A stretch of 64,000 nucleotides of DNA from the NCBI GenBank assembly GCA_049472395.1, contig JBLIRR010000029.1, positions 11,012-75,011 on the forward strand. Direction: 5' to 3'. A program made the position numbers and the translations under genes. This document shows positions 38,001 through 46,456 of the stretch, piece after piece; the first letter of the stretch is position 1; each line of letters starts with the position of its first letter. The notes below the pieces were generated by a model. It was not told the origin of the DNA. It searched no databases and worked only from the letters and a program-made list of their open reading frames with translations. The DNA is from JBLIRR01 sp049472395 (lineage in GTDB: Bacteria; SZUA-182; DTGQ01; JBLIRR01).

Positions 38001-41000
38001 TCAACTATTTGTTCAATCTCTAGAGTAACATTATTTCTATATCCCCTATAGGTGACACAAATACCATTCCCCGCTCCTGCATTATATTCTCTTACTATGT
38101 CCCCTGTGTTAAGCAATTTGGATTTCGACCGTTTCTCAAGTATGAGTGACGTATCTATAATTTCAAAACCCAAAAGATGATTTTCTGCACTTTGCTTCCA
38201 TTTATTCCATTCTTTTAAAAGAGCAATGATAGTTCGTTTATCTCTTCTCTTTGGATATTTGATTGTCAGGGATTCTTCGATATAAAAATCATTAAACTGA
38301 TCATAACTGGAGAGAACTGATATCTCGAAGGTATCATTTTCATTCTCTTCCATGGTCACCTCAGGTTCTGTTCCCTCAGGACCGGTATAATCAACGGTAA
38401 ATCCGTTCACGTCGCTTGTTTTATATTCAAAAAACCTCTGATTTATCGGATCCGTAATCTCTGTCACATCTCTTACCTCTGATGTGAGATCTTGCTGCGT
38501 TATTCCTGTTATTTCCCATTTCCCTGTGCCTGATTGTTCAATTGAGAATTCCACAAATGAATCTGCCTCATTTTCCCATGCATTAATGAGGTTTTCTACT
38601 GTACGATTTTCTCGGATGGTTGGATATTTAATAAATAATATCTTGAGATTGTTCGGATAATCGTTTGAAAGATGAAACGCAAAGGTTTCCGTATCGTTTT
38701 CTTGGATAACAACCTTTGCCTTTGGTACTTCGGAAAAAGGTGGAATTGGATCTGGACCGGAAGGTTTATATTTCACACGGAATCCATCAGGATCTATGGT
38801 ACAGACATAATTTAGCTCATCAAGGAAATTAACTATTAAGGGTTCAGCACCCCATCCCTTTCCCCATTGTGCATTTTCTTCTTTTCTTATAAGAAAGAAC
38901 CCATGCTTTTTGTATTCCTTGTTCCATGTGCTTAATAGCTCCTGTACATGACGTACCTGGTATTCCTTCTGAATTGCATCATCATCCTCGGTTAGCAGGG
39001 GTGGATAGGTGATTGTTAATTGTTTTGTCATTTTATTATTATGGGTGGCATCTATCACATCACTAAAATTAAACTTAAATTCAGTTGTAGTCTTGTCTTT
39101 TACAAATTCAATAATCGCATTTTCAAACTCCTCTGAGAGTTTATACATGGCAATAATACCAGCCTCATCAATAGTACATTCCACTATTCGGTTCTCTGAA
39201 GGCTGTAATTCCTTTTCAGTTCTGGCTATTATTTTCCATAAGCCATCTCCCATTTGTTCAATATCAAAATTACCAGGGTCATTTAATTCTGAAGTTTTCC
39301 ACTCAATCCATGATTCCACAAGATCATGCGCTGATACTACACTTATTGAGGGATATTTGATGGTGAGTATCTGTTCATTATTTATCTCAAACTCAAATAG
39401 ATCAATACTATTCTCTTTAAGAATAAGTGTGGGTTGGTCTGCTTCCGGCCCTTTATACCATACCCGGATTCCGTTCCCATACAGATTAGTGAGTTCACAT
39501 TTCTTAATCTGTATATCTACCTGAGTTAACCTCATCTGATTAACAGGAGCTGCTTCCCATATATGGCTATCTTTACTTTCAATATGAAAGCCTTTTGGAT
39601 TATTTTCTTCCTTTTCTATCCATGCCTGCCACTCTGCAGTAATCTGGTTTACTGTTTTTGAAACCCTGCCCGGAGTAATTGTTAACGTATCGCCTGATAC
39701 CAAAAACCGAGCATTTTCATCTTCTATCGAGGCATCCTCAATAATAAGATCTGCCTGATCTTGCAGGCGGCCTCTGTAGGTAATACGTATACCTTTATCT
39801 TCAAGTGATTCATATCTCTTTATTATCTCACCTGTCTTCTCTATTTCCTTTGATAAAGGTGATACATCCCACTCAGCTGTACCTGTTTTGTTAATCTCAA
39901 ATCTTCCCTGATCATTAAGGGGATTGTCTTTCCAGGCTTCCCATGCTGCATGAAGATCATGAGCTGTAGATCCTTCCGGATATCGAATGCGTATATCTCG
40001 ATCTGTTACCTCAAATTCAAACTCATCCTTCGCAGAATACATTTCGGAAATATAAAGATCGTGTATATCCTGATTATCTTCAAATTCTACATATTCCGGT
40101 TCAATACTCTCCCATACTTTGTTGATCAATAACAGCTCTTTTTCATCGATTACACCAAAGCCTCCTCGCGCAATACTACCGCAGTAACTTACATCAACCT
40201 CGCTTGCATTGATATATTTCTTTATAAGAAATATTTTACCTGTCATATCGACAAAATAGTTACCCTCATAATGCTCATCAAATGTTTCTACTAAACTTTT
40301 CACATTAAGCGCATATTCGTTAATATCCAATTCTTCTTTTAACTCTGCTACAAACCTTTTGGGAACTAATTTTGATATCAACTTAGTTGTATCCGTGGGA
40401 TAGCTTAAATTCATCGATTGTAGATAAATCTTATTTTTTTTCTCATCAAACCTTGCTATCTTATAGACCTTGCTATTTGTAAATACGATGTATTTATCAA
40501 TACTGCTCGCATCAAAAACATCATACTTTTCAATATCACATACAAGATTACTCCTTTCCCGGTCGTATGTTTTAACCTCTGGTTTTATGATGAATTTTCC
40601 TATTTTGAAATCGACATGATCCGCTTTTTTAAAGCCGCCGGCTATACTAAGATAAGCATTAAATATATCGCTCTTTTGCGCTAAAAGCGCTGAAAGGTTT
40701 TCGTAATCTATGGTGCCCTGTTTACAGGAGATTACCATTTCGATGTTTCTTGTGCCCTCATGTAATTGCAGCAATGGGGAGCTTACAGCAAATCCCATTG
40801 TAATATTTTCTGACGATTCTGCTTTTGCGGATTTTCCAAAGGTGTGAAACTGCTCGATCCTCTCATCTTCATCCAGAGAAAAAATAGTATCAGTATAAAG
40901 CCCTTCTATTGTCTCAGCGCCAATCGCCGGATAGTGATACTCCCTCTTTTTAGCCCATGCTGTTTCAAGTAGTGCATATACCTCATCCCCGGCAATCCTG

Positions 41001-42235
41001 CTTAAGCTGAGATCCTTTTTCTCCATAATGACTCTAAAATCATCAACAGTCATACATAATTTTTTTTCTATATATTTTCTCGCTGCCTCATTATTTGCTG
41101 TATATAAATGTTCTAACCTACTGATATCGTCAGGCATCTTGTAGAGCATATTCCCTGGATAGGGTTCTCCAAAGGCAAACTCCATCATGGCTTCAAATCC
41201 CTGGTTTTTATGAATCTCCTTAAGTTGAGCCCTTCGAGTGCGTGCTATTCTCTCTTTATGAACATCTTCAAGTATTCTGTAAGCTTTCTCCCACTCAGAA
41301 TCCTCAGGATATGTGATACCAACATAGCCTCTATTCATTTCTCTATAATAAACATCCAGGCAATAGAGGAAATCTTTTAAATATCTAAAACAGAGAGATT
41401 CAAAAATATAGCGTGCATCACTTTTATCTAACTCATCTTTTTCTTTCCCCTTAATTCTTTCATAGAGTTCGGTTCTTAAATAGGGAGCATCAACCTCGAT
41501 CATAGTGCCATAGGCAGTATAATAGTCTGGCAAAGATTCCACACTACCCAATGCAAGACATAGTATTTTCTCAAATCCACGATCACCCATATTATTGTTT
41601 ATATGAACAGATTTTATATCGCTTGTGGTTTTATGGAAATGCATTGTTTTTATATCTGAAATCTCTGCATTATTCAGGACAATATCTTCTTGTATCTCAT
41701 AATGCAGATCAGCGCCTCTGCCATCTTTACCCGCATACAAAAGTGTGCCTTTTTTTACCAAGTGTTCTTTCACGTTCTGGGCGAGTTTGAATATGACATG
41801 CACCTGGTCAGGAACTTCTTCTTTTTCTTCGAGTTTTAACACATTTTTGTAAAAAAACTCCACATTCTTTTCAGTTAACTCTGCAAACTTACCTTTAGGA
41901 TAGGTGAGTAATTTTAGGAAAGCTAAAAATAATCCCCTGTGCGGCTTAGAATATTTTAAGAATTCTTCATTACTATCTCTGAAAATATCAGGGTCTTTGG
42001 CAAATTCAGCGAACTTTGCAATCTCTTCCTCATCATCTAGAAAATCTAAAAATGATGACCAAGAACCTTCCACTTTATTTTCTTCATTATAAAAAGAAAG
42101 CTTTTTCGCGTATTCTCTTGCATACCTTAACAGATCCACAATGGAGCGTTCTTCAACAGAGACATACTCTGGCTGTAAGGCTGGTATTAATTTATCATGC
42201 TGGCTTGTTCCTGATCTATTTTTTCTTTCAGTCAT
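35006..42235 (-). CDS. Giant Afp11-like baseplate J protein with inserted repeats
   Basis: 2409 aa. The N-terminus has the family start (RSGTSQHDKLIPALQPEYV, then EERSIVDLLRYAREYAKKL). The C-terminal third keeps the baseplate J part: VSERLKHKNRALTLDDYEKMILSQFPQIYKVKC, IERYIQSYMPPMVSVKVRNP and the GSSVYSSSVINYIENIEYVDY segment. Between them (about residues 735-1440) lie six to seven copies of a ~110-residue unit with GI-x-V/I-x-Y-x-G, LTI-x-YP and R-T-V-x-x-L-x-x-W-x-x-W-K. Near the C-terminus is one GYIDTKGNVL unit. Usual family lengths are about 800-1500 aa, so this is a very large member. It joins wedges of the baseplate around the spike. Confidence 0.9.
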   Translation of the reverse strand: MTERKNRSGTSQHDKLIPALQPEYVSVEERSIVDLLRYAREYAKKLSFYNEENKVEGSWSSFLDFLDDEEEIAKFAEFAKDPDIFRDSNEEFLKYSKPHRGLFLAFLKLLTYPKGKFAELTEKNVEFFYKNVLKLEEKEEVPDQVHVIFKLAQNVKEHLVKKGTLLYAGKDGRGADLHYEIQEDIVLNNAEISDIKTMHFHKTTSDIKSVHINNNMGDRGFEKILCLALGSVESLPDYYTAYGTMIEVDAPYLRTELYERIKGKEKDELDKSDARYIFESLCFRYLKDFLYCLDVYYREMNRGYVGITYPEDSEWEKAYRILEDVHKERIARTRRAQLKEIHKNQGFEAMMEFAFGEPYPGNMLYKMPDDISRLEHLYTANNEAARKYIEKKLCMTVDDFRVIMEKKDLSLSRIAGDEVYALLETAWAKKREYHYPAIGAETIEGLYTDTIFSLDEDERIEQFHTFGKSAKAESSENITMGFAVSSPLLQLHEGTRNIEMVISCKQGTIDYENLSALLAQKSDIFNAYLSIAGGFKKADHVDFKIGKFIIKPEVKTYDRERSNLVCDIEKYDVFDASSIDKYIVFTNSKVYKIARFDEKKNKIYLQSMNLSYPTDTTKLISKLVPKRFVAELKEELDINEYALNVKSLVETFDEHYEGNYFVDMTGKIFLIKKYINASEVDVSYCGSIARGGFGVIDEKELLLINKVWESIEPEYVEFEDNQDIHDLYISEMYSAKDEFEFEVTDRDIRIRYPEGSTAHDLHAAWEAWKDNPLNDQGRFEINKTGTAEWDVSPLSKEIEKTGEIIKRYESLEDKGIRITYRGRLQDQADLIIEDASIEDENARFLVSGDTLTITPGRVSKTVNQITAEWQAWIEKEENNPKGFHIESKDSHIWEAAPVNQMRLTQVDIQIKKCELTNLYGNGIRVWYKGPEADQPTLILKENSIDLFEFEINNEQILTIKYPSISVVSAHDLVESWIEWKTSELNDPGNFDIEQMGDGLWKIIARTEKELQPSENRIVECTIDEAGIIAMYKLSEEFENAIIEFVKDKTTTEFKFNFSDVIDATHNNKMTKQLTITYPPLLTEDDDAIQKEYQVRHVQELLSTWNKEYKKHGFFLIRKEENAQWGKGWGAEPLIVNFLDELNYVCTIDPDGFRVKYKPSGPDPIPPFSEVPKAKVVIQENDTETFAFHLSNDYPNNLKILFIKYPTIRENRTVENLINAWENEADSFVEFSIEQSGTGKWEITGITQQDLTSEVRDVTEITDPINQRFFEYKTSDVNGFTVDYTGPEGTEPEVTMEENENDTFEISVLSSYDQFNDFYIEESLTIKYPKRRDKRTIIALLKEWNKWKQSAENHLLGFEIIDTSLILEKRSKSKLLNTGDIVREYNAGAGNGICVTYRGYRNNVTLEIEQIVDFTDDDREKKIVWENGEIFSITERMDKNNVTIEYAGAIESYDTIALYEKDAICLNALKFAIALDGEFPSVVPLQIDRFSPYPVIKILNVSEAFFYKYFKSICMERIDLSVSVKGLMDIKMRGDVAMINPQNPFHPFGLTPDVSARFYFAHRDICEKKLDSMHIHFTWAGGELTPEAELPDMETYYYAYSHCGLEKAGTIKNNDFEVALKFLDQRTWLNISEEPQMLFKKTLSYNDFDNQTYQGELFSENEDFPKDPLHWPRYYKMELCNQGFMKDLYADLRNEVTRASQESVLAENNYKAVAQEIKAREASIKAAKIAEAEARVKNDPYYPPVIPEARKLPSMPENEIDISQLTLPAPYTPIIQSMSIDYTASSNMLLDNVSDNNTTTDVPVQLFRFHPFGFKEMGRPLDEDDYFLTQYDKQGYLLIGIKNLKPLQTISILVQMMSGSGDVNYSIPEIQWSYLASNEWIQFKQLEILKDTTFGLQDTGIIRFMIPEGATSTNTILPAGRLWIRAEALNNITAVPDILDIRAQSICVQYINKDNDPSHLETPLGAGTIKEMLERDYSIKEVEQPYSSFNGKREEKSENFYVRVSERLKHKNRALTLDDYEKMILSQFPQIYKVKCISQTELEILDSSNKGEIIIVVILKNVNTAPFFPLKPKTPATILSAIERYIQSYMPPMVSVKVRNPRFEEIKYRLAVKFKEGYDQGFYINKLNEDIKRFLSPWAYEKEAEISFGSSVYSSSVINYIENIEYVDYVANFSLLYQIIVHENYTEVIPLFLTEDNAATVKYPDSLLVSAESHIIDVITTDLYDAASFRGIGYMTIGTDFWISRPGPVFAAGIGAMELEAWPILRYIFTNVAVTIKVKWIVEGTEYDTEIETGFSRGDSQKIWDTLKEAGYIDTKGNVLSTIDLFAEDFDFMVSEGESFKDYLQSNLSQFSFNREFSAADFDSFAQETDDFSYSVEEITNINEVEGSIITILKTGVGFDGRSQYPFMVY

Positions 42236-42387
42236 TACACTACCCTTTTGCTTTATGCTCCTTCACACTCCGTCTCACCCTTTAAGCTTTTTTCTAACTT
42301 TTTTTATACGGCAAAAACTTAACAAATATGTCAAGTTTTTCCATGAAAAACTTGCCTTTAGCCCTGTCAGCTTAAAGCAGATCTTCG

Positions 42388-42780
42388 CTAGTATAAATAA
42401 AGAGGATACACAATATTTTGTGCGCTATTTATAGTTTTAACTGTATAATCTATATTTATTAACAATAAATGTGCTTCTTCTTCCGATTCCGTAATCTCAA
42501 TTTTTTGTACATCTATTCTCGGTTCATACAAATAAATTGCATCTAAAATCATTTGCTGTATCTCTATAACCAGTGCATTATTGATTTCTTCAAACATAAA
42601 TTTTTTTAGGTCGCAGCCAAAATCAGGATAATATAACCGTTCCTGTATTGCTGTTGAAAAAATTATTTCTAATGATTCTTTTATATCATCCGCATCTGAA
42701 ACAAGTTGTATATCCTTTCCATTATTGTAAAATTGCGGTGGAAATCCCCAACCAGTGCCTAAAAATTCACTGTTTCCCAA
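42388..42780 (-). CDS. Baseplate wedge protein gp25/Afp9-like
   Basis: 130 aa, the expected size. The phrases GWGFPPQF, DIKESLEIIFSTAIQERLYYPDFGCDL and the terminal INIDYTVKTINSAQNIVYPLYL match gp25-like wedge proteins of tails and eCIS, whose IxxSLxxIL-T--GER-x-x-x-x-FG pattern is conserved. It lies 12 bp after the VgrG-like gene. A 150-bp gap follows before the Afp11-like gene, with no PAAR gene in it. Confidence 0.9.
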   Translation of the reverse strand: MGNSEFLGTGWGFPPQFYNNGKDIQLVSDADDIKESLEIIFSTAIQERLYYPDFGCDLKKFMFEEINNALVIEIQQMILDAIYLYEPRIDVQKIEITESEEEAHLLLINIDYTVKTINSAQNIVYPLYLY

Positions 42781-42792
42781 TTCACCTCTCCT

Positions 42793-44598
42793 TTAATTTA
42801 AATTAATCATAGAACCATTCACATTGACCATAGCAGCGCTTTTAATAGTAATCCCACTCGCTTCAAGGGTAACTTTATGACCATTCATATCTTTAATCTC
42901 GATGCCGGCAGGACTGAGCATAATGGTATTACCATTCAAATCATTAATCTCGATGCCCTCATTATTAAAAGCAAGTGAGTTTTTATTTGTATCTTCCACT
43001 ATTGTGCCTTTATCATCAGTTGTAATCTTATTTTTGTTTTTATCTTCCAGGGATATTCCCTTGTCATGCAATATAACTTTATTTTTATTTTTATCTTCAA
43101 CTGTTATTCCGTTTTCATCTTCAAGCAGGGCCTTGTTGCCTCCGGGAGTGGTTATTTCTATCTTTTCCTTATCTTTTTCATCAGTAAAAATTATTTTTAT
43201 GTCATTGCGTGTAATAAGCCCTTTTTCATTATTTTTGTCAGTAAACTCTAAGGGAGTTTCTGTTTTCCCGTTATATAATGATCCGAGAACAACAGCATGT
43301 CGTGGATCATCATTAAAGAATCCCACAACAACTTCATCACCTTCTTCAGGAATAAAAAACATGCCCCTTTTATCACCAGCGTAAGGGAAAATAAGACGTG
43401 CCCATAAAACACTTTCTTTTTCATCAACAGCGGGAATCCTCACCTTTATCCTATGAAAATTATCCGGATCACCATCTGAAGGATATGCTTCAACAATACC
43501 TATATGGAGTCCATTAATTCCCGGTAGTAATCCCGCGGCAGGCCTCTCAATGATATCATCGGTTTTATAAAACCATTCACGAGACAATCCGCATTGAATA
43601 TCAGTGATCCACCCATCATTATTAATCCTGTGACGAATACCCGATACGAAGGCCTTACCCTCCAAAACATCTCCTGCTTGGGAAATCTTAATCGTATCCC
43701 CTACTTTAAGCTTTGGATTACCTTTGATGGATATTCTGCCCCTTACCATTGAATGACGGTTTTTTATCATACTGGCATTTGCCCAGGCTTCCATTTCTTC
43801 TTTTTCACTATAAATATCATTTACAAGCTCATATTTTTCTGTTCCCAGTAATGCTGAAAGTTCATTAAAATTCTGCTTGCTTTGAATGGCACTTTCTAGT
43901 GAACTACTATTTGTATTTTTAAACTTAGCGGGTTCTGCATTTTTTATATCCCAACAGATGCTTTCTATTTCTTTATACTGAGTGCTCAGATCTGCTTCTA
44001 GCTCATACTCATATATTTCAGACAGGTCAGATAGGTCAGTTGATGCATTACCTAAATCTGGTTTTTTAAGCAATAGCTTTCCATTTTCAGCACACACTAA
44101 AAGTCCATTTGCTTCTGCACGTGATACGATAAAATCCCAATCCGTACAATAATATTGAACTATCTGTTTATGTTTACAGGTTGTTGCATCACACTCAACA
44201 TCAATTTTCTTTTTTCCTGCAATGTCACTAATAATCTGCTTATCTTCTTTATCATTAAACACAGTGTTTTGCTTCAGTAACGTCAGTTTATGAGAGCTGT
44301 CTTTGATATCTATTATAAGAAAGGTATTATAAAGAGTTTTCTTTATACTATGTTTTACCACAATCCCCTTAAATACACCTTCCTCTTTCTCATGCGTAAG
44401 TGAAATCTCAATCTCTTTGCCAGGCTTGAAATAATCATCGCTGCTCATTTGGGCAGCGGATATATCATTTTCTCCACCCTCACATAGCACAACCTGAGCA
44501 TAGGGAACCTTATTGATGCACTTCATGATATCAATGCTTACAATATTCGAAGTTACCCGTTGTCCCTTGCTATAAATTTCCGATTTTAGACTATTCAT
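42793..44598 (-). CDS. VgrG-like spike protein (Afp8-like)
   Basis: 601 aa. The N-terminal two-thirds shows the VgrG/gp27-like body (TLLKQNTVFNDKEDKQIISDIAG, YYCTDWDFIVSRAEANGLL) and the OB-fold region GIVEAYPSDGDPDNFHRIKVRIP with FFIPEEGDEVVVGFFNDDPRHAVVLGSLYNG. The end is a run of about six repeats such as ENGITVEDKNKNKVIL and AGIEIKDMNGHKVTL, forming a triangular beta-helix needle tip ending in SMINLN. It is the membrane-piercing tip of the tube. A separate PAAR tip protein was not found near. Confidence 0.93.
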   Translation of the reverse strand: MNSLKSEIYSKGQRVTSNIVSIDIMKCINKVPYAQVVLCEGGENDISAAQMSSDDYFKPGKEIEISLTHEKEEGVFKGIVVKHSIKKTLYNTFLIIDIKDSSHKLTLLKQNTVFNDKEDKQIISDIAGKKKIDVECDATTCKHKQIVQYYCTDWDFIVSRAEANGLLVCAENGKLLLKKPDLGNASTDLSDLSEIYEYELEADLSTQYKEIESICWDIKNAEPAKFKNTNSSSLESAIQSKQNFNELSALLGTEKYELVNDIYSEKEEMEAWANASMIKNRHSMVRGRISIKGNPKLKVGDTIKISQAGDVLEGKAFVSGIRHRINNDGWITDIQCGLSREWFYKTDDIIERPAAGLLPGINGLHIGIVEAYPSDGDPDNFHRIKVRIPAVDEKESVLWARLIFPYAGDKRGMFFIPEEGDEVVVGFFNDDPRHAVVLGSLYNGKTETPLEFTDKNNEKGLITRNDIKIIFTDEKDKEKIEITTPGGNKALLEDENGITVEDKNKNKVILHDKGISLEDKNKNKITTDDKGTIVEDTNKNSLAFNNEGIEINDLNGNTIMLSPAGIEIKDMNGHKVTLEASGITIKSAAMVNVNGSMINLN

Positions 44599-44610
44599 TC
44601 TATAATGCCC

Positions 44611-45213
44611 TTAAGAAACCGTTATCTTTATTCCATTTGTTCCCTGCTTGGAATTATTACTTGCAGTCCTATTACTCCCTGATCCACTGGTTGTAGGGCT
44701 ACTTACTAACACAGATTGAAATCTCTTTTTATAATAATCTTTATTTTTTTCACTACACCCTATAAAGGTAGCATCCATTTCCGCCCTTAAAGGGAGCCCT
44801 TCTCTATTAAAGAGCGTATACTTTATATTCACATCCTTGAGCCTGCAGTGAAATGAAAACTCACCCCATTTAATTTCCAAAGCATTAGGTTTCCCATCGT
44901 GAGGGAGCCATGTTAATTGAAGGAATTTATTCACTTTCTTATACACCGATTCATCGAGCTTTTTAAAAGCAGGTAAGAAGGGAGTATGATAATCCGATAC
45001 CCCTGTCCCATCGATTATAATTTTAAGCTTAAAATCCTGAGGTATGGATTTTATATAATCAAATTCTTCAATAGCCGAGTTTGCCGTTTCTCTTTTTCTG
45101 TAGAGTGTTGAAAATTTTTCTGAGTATGACTCAGGATTAAACATTACCTCAAATTCGTCTCCATTTGCTATTATTTTAAGCTTCGCGAGTTTTCCTAAAT
45201 CTTTTAGACCCAT
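44611..45213 (-). CDS. Tube-cap protein (Afp7-like)
   Basis: 200 aa. The start (KDLGKLAKLKIIANGDEFEVMFNPESYSEKF) and LTWLPHDGKPNALEIKWGEFSF are typical of eCIS Afp7 proteins, which link tube and spike. Most family members end in a LysM domain, but here the last ~35 residues are a low-complexity SGSGSNRTASNNSKQ tail ending in TVS, so the LysM part seems absent. It lies 13 bp upstream of the spike gene in transcription. Confidence 0.88.
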   Translation of the reverse strand: MGLKDLGKLAKLKIIANGDEFEVMFNPESYSEKFSTLYRKRETANSAIEEFDYIKSIPQDFKLKIIIDGTGVSDYHTPFLPAFKKLDESVYKKVNKFLQLTWLPHDGKPNALEIKWGEFSFHCRLKDVNIKYTLFNREGLPLRAEMDATFIGCSEKNKDYYKKRFQSVLVSSPTTSGSGSNRTASNNSKQGTNGIKITVS

Positions 45214-45226
45214 TTTAATTCACTCT

Positions 45227-45397
45227 TTATCTTTCTTTTTCTCTTTTTAAGATTTTAAGAACCTGCTCAACACATGCTCTAATGATTTTTTGGGTATCAT
45301 AGACATTATCTCTTACGTTATCTCCTGTGTGTGCTTCGTTGTGTGATCCACTATTCACCGTAGCTCGTATAATCAATTCCTTAATTTCCACTGCCAT
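45227..45397 (-). CDS. DUF5908-like small eCIS protein (Afp6-like position)
   Basis: A 56-aa frame starts ATG and reads MAVEIKELIIRATVNSGSHN, ending VLKILKREKER. The MPVEI-x-E-L-x-I-R-A start is characteristic of the small DUF5908 proteins found in eCIS loci between the tube and Afp7 genes. It fits exactly between the 159-aa tube gene and the Afp7-like gene, ending 14 bp before the next start. Its function in the family is not established. Confidence 0.8.
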   Translation of the reverse strand: MAVEIKELIIRATVNSGSHNEAHTGDNVRDNVYDTQKIIRACVEQVLKILKREKER

Positions 45398-45447
45398 TTT
45401 TATACCCTTGATAAACTGTCTTGTGTATCCTTAATCAATTGTTTTTT

Positions 45448-45927
45448 TTATATCCTGAATGATTGAAAACGTGTATAGGCTAATTCCATGGTTTCAATAA
45501 CTACTGAATTCTGAGTGGCATCCAAATTAGAAACCATCCATTTGACTGGATATGTCTTCAGAAAAAGCCATGCGGATATAGGGATACTATCATCATTTAA
45601 AAGCGCTACTAGAACATTTCCTGGATTAAGCCTTAAACTCGACATAGCAACATTAAATTCAATATTAAGCGGCGATCCTATCACCATCCCTCGTTCAAGT
45701 GTAAGATTATTATATGAAACCCTATTGGGAAGGCGGTGAACATATAAATTTTCACCGCCTTCCTTCTGCGATATAATCTCAATTTCCGATGATATACCAG
45801 ATACCTTCTTAAACCTCAAATCTAATGGATTAGGCACAATTCCGCCAATAAAAAAGGTCACTAGAAAATGAAATCCTACGGGAGGATTTTCAGTCATAGA
45901 GAGCTCTGGTATTGTAAATTCAGCCAT
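45448..45927 (-). CDS. eCIS inner tube protein (gp19/Afp1/Afp5-like), copy 2
   Basis: 159 aa. The sequence PVGFHFLVTFFIGG, RFKKVSGISSEIEI, and VSYNNLTLERGM...SPLNIEF are the usual phage tail tube/gp19-like motifs. It ends SVVIETMELAYTRFQSFRI, also typical. This more divergent copy probably forms the tube-baseplate adaptor ring (Afp5-like) rather than the bulk tube. Confidence 0.92.
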   Translation of the reverse strand: MAEFTIPELSMTENPPVGFHFLVTFFIGGIVPNPLDLRFKKVSGISSEIEIISQKEGGENLYVHRLPNRVSYNNLTLERGMVIGSPLNIEFNVAMSSLRLNPGNVLVALLNDDSIPISAWLFLKTYPVKWMVSNLDATQNSVVIETMELAYTRFQSFRI

Positions 45928-45948
45928 TCTAAATCCCCGTCACACTTT

Positions 45949-46410
45949 TTATGCGTATTCTATTTTCACATCATCAGCCATTAATTCTAAAGACTCAATT
46001 GCAACTTCATTTGACGTTGCATTAAATGATGGGGCATCCATTTTTAAAGGAAAGGCATTCTTTATTTTCCACGTTACCACCGGCGCTTCACCTTTTTCAT
46101 CCATTAAACTTACCGTTATATTTTTCTTTTCTACTGTAGTAATTCGAATACTATTTATCCAATTGTATAACTTGCTGTCACCTTTGATGATCCCTTTTTT
46201 CATAGTAAGTTTCACATCAGATGTCATGCCTGGCATATGTTTCGCACCCTGAATACAACTTAACCCGTCTTTATAGGTTATTTTTTCTCTCTGAATACTT
46301 AATCCTGAAATTTCCGAAAAAGCAACAGGGTCCATTCCATCTATTTCTACCCTATAATGAAAGGTAGGAAGTGGATATTTATTTTTTATATCATCTACTG
46401 TTGTTGCCAT
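45949..46410 (-). CDS. eCIS inner tube protein (gp19-like, Afp1-like)
   Basis: 153 aa. Motifs: YPLPTFHYRVEIDGMD, FSEISGLSIQREKITYKDG, GMTSDVKLTMKKGIIKG, TWKIKNAFPLKMDAPSFNATSNEVAIESLELM, all in tube-protein order. As the first tube gene after the sheath it is most likely the main tube subunit. It forms the hexameric rings inside the sheath. Confidence 0.94.
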   Translation of the reverse strand: MATTVDDIKNKYPLPTFHYRVEIDGMDPVAFSEISGLSIQREKITYKDGLSCIQGAKHMPGMTSDVKLTMKKGIIKGDSKLYNWINSIRITTVEKKNITVSLMDEKGEAPVVTWKIKNAFPLKMDAPSFNATSNEVAIESLELMADDVKIEYA

Positions 46411-46456
46411 TTTTCTCTCCTAATTTTTTTCAAAATTTATTTTCTATTCTTCCGTA

